From Palsa-461 sp963768185 (lineage in GTDB: Bacteria; Actinomycetota; Acidimicrobiia; Acidimicrobiales; RAAP-2): a stretch of DNA of 64,000 nt. The stretch spans positions 310,001-374,000 of the forward strand of contig CAVYGS010000001.1 of the NCBI GenBank assembly GCA_963768185.1, in the 5' to 3' direction. The notes under the pieces were generated by a model. The model searched no databases. It was given only the letters and a program-made list of their open reading frames with translations, and was not told where the DNA came from. The first letter of the stretch is position 1, and every line of letters begins with the position of its first letter. A program made the translations under genes and the position numbers. Positions 53,834-62,273 of this stretch are shown piece after piece.

Positions 53834-54628
53834 ATGCCGATACCCGACGTCAGCGGTCATGCACTGGCCGAGCTCATCTCATTGGAGGGCCGCGTCGGCC
53901 TGGTGACCGGTGGCGCCCAGGGCCTGGGTCGGGCGATCGCCCAGCGCTTGGCCGAGGCCGGCGCCTCCCTGCTCATCGGTGATATCGACGCGGCCGGTGC
54001 AGCGGCCGTCGCAATGGATCTGTCCGAGCGATTCGACGTGGCCTGCATCGGGACGTTCCTCGACGTGTCCGTGGCGTCGTCGCTCGAGTCGGCGGCCGAC
54101 CGAGCGGAGTCCGAACTCGGGTCCCTGGACATCTGGGTCAACAACGCCGGGATCTATCCGTCGACCCCGGCGCTACAGCTCTCCGACGAGGAGTGGCACC
54201 GGGTCATCGAGGTCAACCTGAGCGGGACCTTCTTCGGGTGTCGCGCAGCGGGGCGGCACATGACGGCCGCTGGCCGCGGCGGCGTCATCGTCAACCTGGC
54301 ATCGGTTGCCGGACTCCGGGGACGCGGCCCCGGCATCAGCCACTACGCCGCCTCCAAGCACGGGATCGTGGGCATCACCCGGCAGCTGGCGGTCGAGTTC
54401 GCGCCACAAGGCATCCGGGTCCTGACGGTCGCTCCGACCACGATCATCACGCCGGGTGTGGAGGAGAAGCAGCCGGGCGTGGACCTGACCCGGACGTTGG
54501 TCCGCCCGCTCGGGAGGGCCGGCCAACCCGACGATGTCGCCCGGGTCGTCCTGTTCTGTGTGAGCGACCTCTCGCTGTTCATGAGCGGCAATTGCGTGGA
54601 GGTCGACGGCGGGGAGTTGGCCCGGTGA
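53834..54628 (+). CDS. SDR family oxidoreductase
   Basis: A 264-residue short-chain dehydrogenase with TGGAQGLG, NNAGIYP, catalytic Ser in LASVAGLRG and YAASKHG. The C-terminal SGNCVEVDGGELAR is normal. ATG 53834 is chosen with GGTGGAG about 9 bases upstream; GTG 53819 would add five residues. It is divergent from the SnoaL-like gene with a 66-base shared region. After it, 175 bases to 54803 hold nothing recognised. Confidence 0.88.
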   Translation: MPIPDVSGHALAELISLEGRVGLVTGGAQGLGRAIAQRLAEAGASLLIGDIDAAGAAAVAMDLSERFDVACIGTFLDVSVASSLESAADRAESELGSLDIWVNNAGIYPSTPALQLSDEEWHRVIEVNLSGTFFGCRAAGRHMTAAGRGGVIVNLASVAGLRGRGPGISHYAASKHGIVGITRQLAVEFAPQGIRVLTVAPTTIITPGVEEKQPGVDLTRTLVRPLGRAGQPDDVARVVLFCVSDLSLFMSGNCVEVDGGELAR

Positions 54629-54803
54629 CGTCGCGTGCGGCGACGGATCGCGCCGACCGACCGTCCTCGGCGAGAGCGTGGTGTCCGACGAGGGAGTGCG
54701 ACGGCGTCAGACGAAATGGTGGCACGAGCGTCGAGGACGCACTGGTCGATTTCAACCTGACCGACTGAAGGCGCAGGTCGTGACCGACCGGGACCTCGAC
54801 CGA

Positions 54804-55184
54804 TCAGACGGCGATGACCTCGACGAGGCCTTCCAACCCCACCAGATCTGCCGCATTGCGCGTGTAGAGCGCCGCGCCGTGTGCGTGGGCGGTGGCGGCG
54901 ATGACCAGGTCGATCACTCGGGCGCGCCGATTGCGACCGTTCCTCACCATGGTTGCGGCCAGTTGACCGTAGCTGGCGGCAACTGAAGCATCCAAGGGCA
55001 GGGGATCGAAGCTGCGCTGGAGAACGCCGAGACGTCGCAGCCGTTCGGCCCGGACGTCGGGGTCGTCGGTGACCAACACGCCGCAGTGCAGTTCGGCAAG
55101 GGTGGCTGCACTGATCGACAGCTCTCCCTCCAGCGGCGCGACGTCCGAGGCGATCACCACGCTCGTGTCCAAGACCGCTTTCAT
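54804..55184 (-). CDS. vapC: PIN-domain toxin, VapC family
   Basis: A 126-residue PIN-domain ribonuclease. The acidic active-site residues are Asp6 (VLDTSVVIA), Glu31 (LAELHCG) and Asp92 (VIDLVIAATAHAHG), followed by the usual YTRNAADL segment. ATG 55184 overlaps the antitoxin stop as ATGA, guaranteeing coupled translation. VapC toxins cleave tRNA or rRNA and are held inactive by the partner antitoxin. The pair is intact and probably functional. Confidence 0.92.
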   Translation of the reverse strand: MKAVLDTSVVIASDVAPLEGELSISAATLAELHCGVLVTDDPDVRAERLRRLGVLQRSFDPLPLDASVAASYGQLAATMVRNGRNRRARVIDLVIAATAHAHGAALYTRNAADLVGLEGLVEVIAV

Positions 55185-55429
55185 GCAGCGTTCCACGGAT
55201 CGTCGATTGTCTGGTCGATTCGGTCCCGGTCACGCTCCCAGTTCGGATCAGGCGGTCCAGCGAACATCTCGGCGATATCGGCGAACCGGCCCCACGTTCT
55301 GGGGGCAACGGCCACCATGCGGACACTTGGTCTCCCCGAGACGGTCACGATGATCTCCTCGCCAGCTTCTGCCCTCCGGACGAGGTCCGAGGCGTTTTGG
55401 CGCAGCTCTCTCAGTCCCACGGTGCTCAT
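55181..55429 (-). CDS. vapB: Phd/YefM-type antitoxin of the VapBC module
   Basis: An 82-residue antitoxin with an N-terminal Phd/YefM DNA-binding fold (MSTVGLRELRQNASDLVRRAEAGEEIIVTVSGRPSVRMV) and a charged C-terminal toxin-neutralising tail (WERDRDRIDQTIDDPW). The start at ATG 55429 lies 7 bases after a TATAAC -10 box, so the mRNA is probably leaderless; no ribosome-binding site is visible. The operator-like palindrome at 55440-55453 overlaps that box. Confidence 0.88.
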   Translation of the reverse strand: MSTVGLRELRQNASDLVRRAEAGEEIIVTVSGRPSVRMVAVAPRTWGRFADIAEMFAGPPDPNWERDRDRIDQTIDDPWNAA

Positions 55430-55435
55430 GACCGG

Positions 55436-55453
55436 GTTATAGCACAAGTGCTA
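55436..55453 (-). promoter_or_regulatory. extended -10 promoter and palindromic operator of vapBC
   Basis: On the minus strand TAGCAC-tt-GTGCTA (55453-55440) is a perfect 6-bp inverted repeat, immediately followed by and overlapping TGCTATAAC, an extended -10 element. The expected transcription start falls at or next to the antitoxin ATG (55429). Antitoxin or antitoxin-toxin binding to the repeat would block polymerase directly, as in autoregulated Phd/VapB systems. Confidence 0.6.
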
Positions 55454-55557
55454 GCCGCCGCCGGCGACCTGGCTCCACTTGGGGAGGGTGGTGCCGTCAG
55501 CGGGACACTGGAGGGGCCGAGGTGGTGGACCAAAGGCCAATGTCGAGAGTGCCGGCG

Positions 55558-56472
55558 CTAGTGGTCGCCGAAGAGGCCGGCCCGGGTCTCTGCCGGCCAC
55601 CGGAGGGGATCGAGCCCGTGGCGAGCGAACAACGAAACCGCCACGCGGTCGACGCCGAACGCGACGCACGCGCTGTGGGCCACCGCGCCCGAGGTGGTCT
55701 CGATCGCGAAGGGCTGGCCGAAGTGGTCGCGGTGGCAGTTGCCCGAGATGATCGCGGTCGGCTCCAGGCCGTTGAAGATCGGCGTGACCCCTTCGAGCTT
55801 GAGCTCCTCTTCGAGCTGGCTGGCCGCCAGCGCGGTGCCGAGGCGGCCGAAGAACGGGTCATTCGCCGGGACCGGATCGACGGTGAGGCCGAGTCCCCGG
55901 AGGAGCTTCATGCCGACATGGAGACCTTCGTCCCTGTGGCGTTGTGCGATCTCCGGGTCGCCCACGTAGACCACCTCGTGCATCGAGAAGGCCTGCATCC
56001 GCGCCGGGTCGCTGCTCGGCTCGTGTCGGAAGCAGAACCCGCTCACTTCGAACCAGCGTCCGCCGGCCGGCAGACGGCCGGTGATCATCGGGTAAAGCGC
56101 GTGGCAGGCCGCCGATGACAGCACGACCTCGCTCGGCGTGAGGAGCGCCGGCCAGTCGCCGTCCGCTTCCACCCGCCGCACCAGCTCCGCGTGCTCGCGG
56201 TCGCTTCCGCTGAAGACGTGCACCGAGCCCATGAGGTCGGGGAACGACTGGAGGTAGTTGGTCGCGTCGAACGTCGTCCGGGCGATGACGGGCGGCACGT
56301 GGATCGTCGTGGCCTCGAGCTCCTTGGCCCAGCGGTGCACCATCGCGTCGATTGCGTCCAACACGCCTTGGTAGGTCTCGGAGCGCCCGTAGAGGCCCGC
56401 GACCGGGGTCGGGTAAAGCAGACCCACGTCGATAAGCCGGTCGCGCAGCTCGGCGTGGGGATCGCCCGCCAC
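55558..56472 (-). CDS. amino acid:[carrier protein] ligase (atypical SerRS-like)
   Basis: A 304-residue class II aminoacyl-tRNA synthetase catalytic core without any tRNA-binding arm. Motif 2 is FCFRHE (Arg149, Glu151 numbered from GTG 56472) and motif 3 is FGVDRVAVSLF (Arg276). Candidate zinc ligands match the atypical SerRS homologues of Bradyrhizobium: Cys123 (AACHALYP), Glu166 (MHE) and Cys246 (GNCHRDHFG). Those enzymes activate glycine or alanine and load it onto a carrier protein, not a tRNA. The carrier protein gene lies 46 bases upstream on the same strand. The start is uncertain; GTG 56472 is the most plausible. It is the last gene of the operon starting at 61258. Confidence 0.85.
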   Translation of the reverse strand: MAGDPHAELRDRLIDVGLLYPTPVAGLYGRSETYQGVLDAIDAMVHRWAKELEATTIHVPPVIARTTFDATNYLQSFPDLMGSVHVFSGSDREHAELVRRVEADGDWPALLTPSEVVLSSAACHALYPMITGRLPAGGRWFEVSGFCFRHEPSSDPARMQAFSMHEVVYVGDPEIAQRHRDEGLHVGMKLLRGLGLTVDPVPANDPFFGRLGTALAASQLEEELKLEGVTPIFNGLEPTAIISGNCHRDHFGQPFAIETTSGAVAHSACVAFGVDRVAVSLFARHGLDPLRWPAETRAGLFGDH

Positions 56473-56518
56473 AGACGACGCGCTCAGGGGAGGGCGGCGG
56501 GGGAGGTCCCGGTCGTCC

Positions 56519-56761
56519 TCACACCACCACCCGCAGCTCGCCGATCGCCGCTTCGATGTTGGACACGGTCTCGAAGGTCGACTTGCGGAGCATGGTCTCG
56601 GGGAACTCCACCTCGAACGCGTCCTCCAACGCAAGCATGACGTTGACGCTCGCGTGCGAGGTCATCCCAGCCGCGAAGAGGTCGCCGTCGTCGCCGAGCT
56701 CGTCGATCGACGCCGACAGCCGCGCGTGCTCGGCGATCACTTGGCGGATCTGGACCCTCAT
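56519..56761 (-). CDS. acyl-carrier-protein-like aminoacyl carrier protein
   Basis: An 80-residue four-helix carrier protein. The phosphopantetheine site is GMTSHASVNVML with Ser35, not the DSL of ordinary acyl carrier proteins; the TSH(A/T) variant is what known aminoacyl carrier proteins next to SerRS-like ligases have. ATG 56761 follows AGAGGAAGTG. It lies 14 bases after the AcpS-like gene and before the ligase, giving a complete set for making the holo-protein and loading it with an amino acid. Confidence 0.87.
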   Translation of the reverse strand: MRVQIRQVIAEHARLSASIDELGDDGDLFAAGMTSHASVNVMLALEDAFEVEFPETMLRKSTFETVSNIEAAIGELRVVV

Positions 56762-56775
56762 CGACACTTCCTCTG

Positions 56776-57204
56776 TCACGTCCCGGGGGGCTCCATTGTC
56801 GGCTGCTCGTCCGTCCCGAGCGCGGACCCGCTCACGACCACGGCCGCGGCCAGGCCCGCTTCGTGGGTCATGGAGAGGGCGAAGGGCCCGAGACCCCGCT
56901 CGACGGCCAGCCGGGCCGCCGCGCCGCGGAGGCGCAGTTTGCACGCGCCGCTCGGCAGACGGACGACCTCGATGCTGCGCCAGTCCGGCCGCGCGTCGAC
57001 GGGCGCCAGCACCTTCAAGGTGGCCTCCTTGGCGGCGAAGCGCGCCGCCAAGGAGGCGGCGACGACTTCGGCCGAACCCTGGCAACAGGCGATCTCGTGT
57101 TCGGTGAAGACGCGCCGCAGATAGCGGTCGCCGAAGTGCTTCACCGAACGTGCCACCTCGGCGATGTCCACCAGGTCGACTCCGACTGCCAGCTCGTCGT
57201 TCAC
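56776..57204 (-). CDS. holo-ACP synthase-like (AcpS) phosphopantetheinyl transferase
   Basis: A 142-residue AcpS-type transferase. Magnesium-binding Asp10 (VGVDLVDI) and Glu60 with Lys59 (RFAAKEATLKVL) are in the expected spacing, and SMTHEAGLAAAVVV completes the fold. GTG 57204 overlaps the stop of the flippase gene by GTGA. Its position directly before the carrier protein gene indicates that this is the dedicated enzyme for that carrier. The C-terminus (GTDEQPTMEPPGT) is a short flexible tail. Confidence 0.88.
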   Translation of the reverse strand: MNDELAVGVDLVDIAEVARSVKHFGDRYLRRVFTEHEIACCQGSAEVVAASLAARFAAKEATLKVLAPVDARPDWRSIEVVRLPSGACKLRLRGAAARLAVERGLGPFALSMTHEAGLAAAVVVSGSALGTDEQPTMEPPGT

Positions 57205-59747
57205 CGTTGGGCCTCCCCGGGGGTGCCGGCCGACGCACTCGTCGAGACCCGGTCGGACTCCTGGGTGCGCAACTCGGGCGCGGCGCTGCGCAGGAGGCTC
57301 TCGGCGGTGACCGAGGTGCCGGTGGTCGCCCAGGCCACACCCGAACGTGTCCGCAGCTCGCCGGTGCTCGCCGCGAGGCCACCGCTCAACGACACCAGCG
57401 CGCGGTCACGGATGGCGCCAACGTTGATCGCGCCCGGGAGCAGGTCGACGAGGATCGCAAAGGTCGTCGGGCCGATCCTCGCGATGAGATCGCGCTCGCG
57501 CAGGTGCTGCATCAGGCGGCCGGCCACGTCGATGAGTGTGGTCGAGCTGGGCAGCTGCCACCCGTTGGCTTCGGCGACCTCGATCAGGATGAGTCCGACG
57601 CTCCCGTCGTTGGTGCGGAGCTGCGCGAGCGAAGTGCTGAGCCGGCCGACGAGCGCGGTCAGGGTGGCCAGCCCGGTCAGCGGGTCCGGCCCGAGCAGGA
57701 CGTCGAGCTCGCTCGTCACCGGGTTCAAGGGAGCGCCCGATTGAGGCCCCCCCGCCGAGCCCGGTGGCGATCCGGCGAGACCGGCTGGCGGTGGGGTCGG
57801 CCGGTGGCGCGCTCGGAGGAGCGCGCCGAGCCGCCGGGCCAGGTTGCCGAGAAGCTCCAGCTGGAAGGGTTCGAACCGACCGCCGGTCGATCCGGCGACG
57901 CCAAGCATCCCCCAGGGTGCGGCCTCTGAGCCCGGGTCGGAGAGCGGGGCCGCGGCCACCGACACCTGGCGAACGGGTTCACCCGGCACCGGGTTCGCGA
58001 TCAGCGCGTCGCTCACCACCGGGCCGCCGGTCCCCACGAGGTCGGCCCAGGTCCGGGTGACGAGCTCGTCGAGCGCCTCGTCCGACCAGGCCGAGCCGGC
58101 CGCAGTGCCCGGCAGGGCGATGCTCGAGAACCTCCCGTCGGCCTGGCGCACCGAGGCGAAGGCGACGGCGGCGCCGCAGTGGGTCCGGGCCATCCAGAGC
58201 AGGCGGTCGACCCCGCCGCGCCCCTGCTCGGCCACGGCCTCCCCGGTCGCCGGGTCTCGTTGGGTGCCGACGAGCGCCGCGTCGGTGACCGTGGCCCTGG
58301 TGCGGCGGGCCAGCGCCGAGCGCAGGAACGTGGTGATCCGCGTCACCTCGGCCCGCAGCGGCGGCAGGAGCACGAGCAGAAGGGGCGCCAGGAGGAGGAA
58401 TGCCCATGGCAGGGGGGCCAAGGGGAACAGCACCGGTGGGCCGAGGATGAACATCCAGGGCACGATCCGCCGGTAGCTGAAGGTGAACCCGCGGCGCACC
58501 ACGCGGTCGCAGACGACGATAGCGACCAGCCCGAACAGCCAAGCTTCGCCGAAGCCGTCCAGACCGAAGCGATGGACCAAGAAGATGGCCGTGCCGGCGA
58601 TGCAGAGGCTCTGGACCAACGCGATCCCGGTCGCCGCGATGTTGCGTCCCCGGCTGAACAAGAAGGTCGTCTGGATGAAGAGCGGCGCGCCCAGCACCGA
58701 GGCGAGCGCCAGCAGGCTGTAGACGGGGACCGCCTTGGCCCACTCGTGGCCGAAGATGACCGGGACCATCCAGCGTGCGATCACCCCGAAGCATGCGATC
58801 GGCACCGCCAGGGACAGCAGCTGGAGCAGTGTGCCTTCCTCGATCGAGTAGCGCAGACGACCCTTCTCCTCGTCGCCCACCCGCGACATGGCCACCATCC
58901 CGAGGCGGTACGCGCCCCGCTTGGCAAAGGCGATCGTGTCCACCAGGCGCTGGGCGAACGCGACGTAGCCCACCCCGGTCGCGCCGAGGAAGGTGCCGAC
59001 GACAAGCGGGTTCACGAGGTCGGCGAGGCGGCTGGCCCACTGGGCCGAGGAGTAGCTGACCCCGTGGCGGATCATGTGGCGCACCGCCGAGGTCGACCAG
59101 TCCCAGCGCAGCTTCAGGCCGGAGGTGGCCCAGCTGCCGATGAAGAGCCAGGTCTGCCAGGCGAAGTACCCAGCGACGAGCGACCATGCCTTGTCGCCCA
59201 AGAACGCGAGGGGAACCGCCGTCGCGTACAACGCGATGTCCCCTCCCAGCTCCAACAGCCCCATGGCCCGGTAGCGGAACCAGCGCTCGATGGAGGCCTG
59301 GGAGGGCGCCCACAGCACGTTCACCGGAACGCTCAGCAAGAGCACCCGGAGCGGGACCAGCACACCGATGGGTCGAAGGAACCCGCCGAACGCGAACGTG
59401 ACTGCCTCGGCGCCCGCTGTCACGATGACCGACGCCACCAAGAGCAGCGTGAAGGCGCGGTTGTACTGACGTGGCCCGACCTCGCCGGGCATGCGGATGA
59501 GGTACACCTCGAGCCCGAGCTGGGCGAAGGTCGCGACGAAGAGGACGAACGCGGCGGCGCCGCTGTAGATGCCGTAGGGCCCCGGGCCGATCTCGCGGAC
59601 CACGAGTACGACCCCGACCAGGCGGATGATCATCCCGACCGCCTCCCGGCCGACCAGGTACCCGCCGCCGCGGACCGCCAGCTGTCCGAGGCTCTGTCGA
59701 GGTTGGTCCGCGCCGGTCGCCTCGGCGGGCTGCGCGGGTGGCGTCAT
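57201..59747 (-). CDS. polysaccharide flippase (Wzx/MATE-like) with C-terminal GAF and degenerate GGDEF domains
   Basis: An 848-residue membrane protein. Residues about 20-460 are an oligosaccharide flippase/MOP-superfamily transporter with 12-14 predicted helices (YLVGREAVGMIIRLVGVVLVVREIG at the start; positively charged loop around FRYRAMGLLELGGD). Residues about 495-640 form a GAF-like domain, and about 660-815 a GGDEF-like domain (GPDPLTGLATLTALVGRL). The GGDEF active loop reads GPTTF (759-763), so cyclase activity is lost, but RERD at 750-753 keeps the RxxD inhibitory site for cyclic di-GMP at the exact spacing. ATG 59747 follows GAGCGAGGAGAAC. Inferred role: export of a glycan or lipid-linked sugar under nucleotide control. 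Confidence 0.88.
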   Translation of the reverse strand: MTPPAQPAEATGADQPRQSLGQLAVRGGGYLVGREAVGMIIRLVGVVLVVREIGPGPYGIYSGAAAFVLFVATFAQLGLEVYLIRMPGEVGPRQYNRAFTLLLVASVIVTAGAEAVTFAFGGFLRPIGVLVPLRVLLLSVPVNVLWAPSQASIERWFRYRAMGLLELGGDIALYATAVPLAFLGDKAWSLVAGYFAWQTWLFIGSWATSGLKLRWDWSTSAVRHMIRHGVSYSSAQWASRLADLVNPLVVGTFLGATGVGYVAFAQRLVDTIAFAKRGAYRLGMVAMSRVGDEEKGRLRYSIEEGTLLQLLSLAVPIACFGVIARWMVPVIFGHEWAKAVPVYSLLALASVLGAPLFIQTTFLFSRGRNIAATGIALVQSLCIAGTAIFLVHRFGLDGFGEAWLFGLVAIVVCDRVVRRGFTFSYRRIVPWMFILGPPVLFPLAPLPWAFLLLAPLLLVLLPPLRAEVTRITTFLRSALARRTRATVTDAALVGTQRDPATGEAVAEQGRGGVDRLLWMARTHCGAAVAFASVRQADGRFSSIALPGTAAGSAWSDEALDELVTRTWADLVGTGGPVVSDALIANPVPGEPVRQVSVAAAPLSDPGSEAAPWGMLGVAGSTGGRFEPFQLELLGNLARRLGALLRARHRPTPPPAGLAGSPPGSAGGPQSGAPLNPVTSELDVLLGPDPLTGLATLTALVGRLSTSLAQLRTNDGSVGLILIEVAEANGWQLPSSTTLIDVAGRLMQHLRERDLIARIGPTTFAILVDLLPGAINVGAIRDRALVSLSGGLAASTGELRTRSGVAWATTGTSVTAESLLRSAAPELRTQESDRVSTSASAGTPGEAQR

Positions 59748-59782
59748 GTTCTCCTCGCTCGCCGCGGGCTATCCCGCCCGGT

Positions 59783-61258
59783 TCACTGCGTGTGCAGTTG
59801 GTCAGCGGCCTGCCGCAGCAGGTCCTCAGCGCTGACCGTGCTCCCGGCGGTCGCCGACACCAGGGACGAACGCGTACGCAGGCCCCCGATCGCGGTGCCG
59901 CCGGTCAGCGATTGGATCGAGCGATCGCGGATCGTCTCCAACTCGACCGCCCCCGGTCGCAGGTCGACCAAGACGGCGAAGAGCGTTGGTCCGATCCGCG
60001 CCACCACGTCGCGATCGCGCAGGTGGTTGGTCAGGCGGCCGGCGACGGTCATGACCGCGGTGGTGGTGAGCGGCCCCGGCTCGGTCGTGGAGTTCACCTC
60101 GAACAGGATCAGGCCGACGGTGCCTTCGTTGTTGGCGACGTGGGCCAGCGAGGTACTGAGTCGTCCCACCAAGGTCGTGAGGGTGGCCAGCCCGGTGACG
60201 GGGTCCGGCCCGAGCAGCGAGTCGAGCTCGGTCGGCATGGCCGGCGTGCTCGGCGCCGCTGGCTGGCCGGCCCGGGTGCCGAAGGAAGATGGCGGCGGTG
60301 CCGCTTCGGGCTTGGTCGGCGTCGCAAAGCTCTGGGGCGGCGTCCGCTCGCCCTCGGGTGGCGTCTGGAACGCCAGCGTCGGCTCGAAGGTTGCGCTCGA
60401 CGGGGGGTTGATCGGCTCGAAGGTGGTCGGGGTGTCCGTCGAGGGAGGAGGGGTCGGCACGGCCGCCTCGACCCACTCGATCTCGTCGAGGCCCAGGAAC
60501 TCCCAGTCGTCCGACCGGGCCTCGCGGCGTTCGGTCGTGCCCCACGAGGTCTCGATGGGGGGGTAGGCATCGGCGGCGTGGTCGAGCGGGTGCTCGGTCT
60601 CCTCGTCCTCGAAGAGATCGTCGAAGGGGCCCCGCGGGAACGGCTCGTTGAACCCGACGAAGGGGGCGGTTGCCTCCGAGATCGTGCGCGGCGCGTCGGC
60701 GACGGCGGGGGTCTCGACCATGGGCTCGTATGCCGGCTCCGGGGCGGTCTCGGCGTGCCCGCTGAACGGGGCGCTCGTCTCGAAGGCGAGCGAGCCCTCG
60801 AGCACCTGCTGGCGGGCCCGCAGATACGCCGTCAGGCGGATGGCGAGGGTGCCGAGGAGGTTGAGCTGGTCCTGTTCGAAGTGACCGGCCAGCGGCTCGG
60901 CAACGCACAAGAGCCCCCAAGGCTGCTCCGGCGCCTCGGGGTCGCTGAGCGCCGCCGCCGCCAACTTGATGTGGTGGCCCTGTCCGGTCCACATGCCCTT
61001 CAGCACGCGACCGCTTCTCACCAGGACGCTGCCGCCGCTGAGGTTCGGATCGTCCCAGGTCTGGCGGACGAGCTCGTCGATCGCCTCGACCGACCACGTG
61101 GGATCGGCGGTCAACGTCGGGAAGGTGGCGATGGCGAAGCCGCCGTCGGCCTTGCGCAACGCCGCGAAGGCGAGTGTCACGCCGCACTGGGTCTTGGCCA
61201 TGCGCAACAGATGCCCGACGCCGCCGTGGGCTCCGTTGGTGCTCCCTTGGTCAGTCAT
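59783..61258 (-). CDS. GAF plus degenerate GGDEF domain protein
   Basis: A 491-residue cytoplasmic protein with the same two domains as the tail of the neighbouring flippase: GAF-like (about 10-160) and GGDEF-like (about 325-480), separated by a long, low-complexity Pro/Ala/Glu-rich linker (about 165-320). The loop reads GPTLF (423-427) while RDRD (414-417) keeps the RxxD site. The two proteins align through both domains, so one arose by duplication and fusion. ATG 61258 has GGAGGC about 10 bases upstream. It lies 35 bases before the flippase and is the first gene of the operon. A regulator or cyclic di-GMP receptor is inferred. Confidence 0.83.
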   Translation of the reverse strand: MTDQGSTNGAHGGVGHLLRMAKTQCGVTLAFAALRKADGGFAIATFPTLTADPTWSVEAIDELVRQTWDDPNLSGGSVLVRSGRVLKGMWTGQGHHIKLAAAALSDPEAPEQPWGLLCVAEPLAGHFEQDQLNLLGTLAIRLTAYLRARQQVLEGSLAFETSAPFSGHAETAPEPAYEPMVETPAVADAPRTISEATAPFVGFNEPFPRGPFDDLFEDEETEHPLDHAADAYPPIETSWGTTERREARSDDWEFLGLDEIEWVEAAVPTPPPSTDTPTTFEPINPPSSATFEPTLAFQTPPEGERTPPQSFATPTKPEAAPPPSSFGTRAGQPAAPSTPAMPTELDSLLGPDPVTGLATLTTLVGRLSTSLAHVANNEGTVGLILFEVNSTTEPGPLTTTAVMTVAGRLTNHLRDRDVVARIGPTLFAVLVDLRPGAVELETIRDRSIQSLTGGTAIGGLRTRSSLVSATAGSTVSAEDLLRQAADQLHTQ

Positions 61259-61526
61259 GTGCAGTACAAGCCTCCCGCTCCACTCAGATGCCCGGGGGGA
61301 TGGGCCATCTGATTTCCCACGCGGCGGCCCCGTCACGGCGGGGTCGATGCACGGGTCTCGAACTCGTGGTGACAGCGTACGGAATTTGCGTCCCATCGCC
61401 GTTTGCCCCCTGTCCCAACCATCCAGGTCGGCCCGATCGACCGTTTCCCCTGTTGAGAAGGGTCGTCCCGCCCGTCCGGAACTGGCGCGATGCGCCGATG
61501 GGTGGCCCCTAGGGCCGCCGATCGGA

Positions 61527-62145
61527 GTGTTCGTGAAGGGATCCGCCAGCGGGGTTGTCGAGGGCGCCCCGCAGTTGTGGTGCGCGCCGGCGGCGGTGCT
61601 CCCCGCCCTCGCGGACTCCCTCGGTGAAGAGGAGCGAGCGCGGGCCGCCCGCCACCGGCGCTCCATCGACCGGGACCGGCTGCTTGCGACTCGGGGTTGG
61701 CTTCGCCACTTGCTTCGTGCTGAGTTGGGTGTCGAACCTGGGAGCTCTCGAGTTCGCCAACACCAAGAGTGGCAGACCGCACCTCGGGGACGGCCCGCTT
61801 CGCTTCAGCGTCGCCCGCAGTGGCGGCGTGGTGCTTTTCGGCTTCGCCCGAGGAACCGAGGTCGGCGTCGACGTCGAACGCATCCGGACCAACGCCGATG
61901 TTTACGACATCGCCGCCCGCTTCTTCGCTGTCGACGAGCGAGCCGCGCTGGCTGCGCTGTCCGAGCGCGAGCGGCTTGAGGCCACCTTCCGGTGCTGGAG
62001 GGGCGACCGAGACGAACGATGGGCCCCCGACCCGGGTGGCCCGCGCGGCGGATTCGACACCGGCCGGCGGGCGCGCTGGCGGGCGAACGGGGAGCTCGAA
62101 CTGGTCGGACCGGCCCCGACCCCTGACCAACTCTCGGTCGTCTAG
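61527..62145 (+). pseudogene. Sfp-type 4'-phosphopantetheinyl transferase, degenerate
   Basis: From GTG 61527 the first 70 residues (SLGEEERARAARHRRSIDRDRLLATRGWLRHLLRAELG) are a good Sfp-type N-terminus. A frame change near 61735 leads to LEFANTKSGRPHLGDGPLRFSVARSGG and the metal motif GVDVERI (Asp, Glu). The second motif, normally W(T/S)xKEA after FRCW, is missing: the sequence goes FRCWRGDRDERW, indicating a further deletion near 61995. It is divergent from the carrier-protein operon across 268 bases. The Lys and Glu needed for catalysis are absent, so it is probably inactive; the AcpS-like gene may have replaced it. Confidence 0.72.
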
Positions 62146-62273
62146 CGGCATCGCACCGTCGAGTGTGCGGGTGGCGGAGACGGTCCGGACAGCTCCGGTC
62201 CGAGCCGAGCGATCCGGACTCCCCGTCGGCTTCAAAGTGGCTGGGCAGGCCGAACTCGATACTGTGCACGTCC

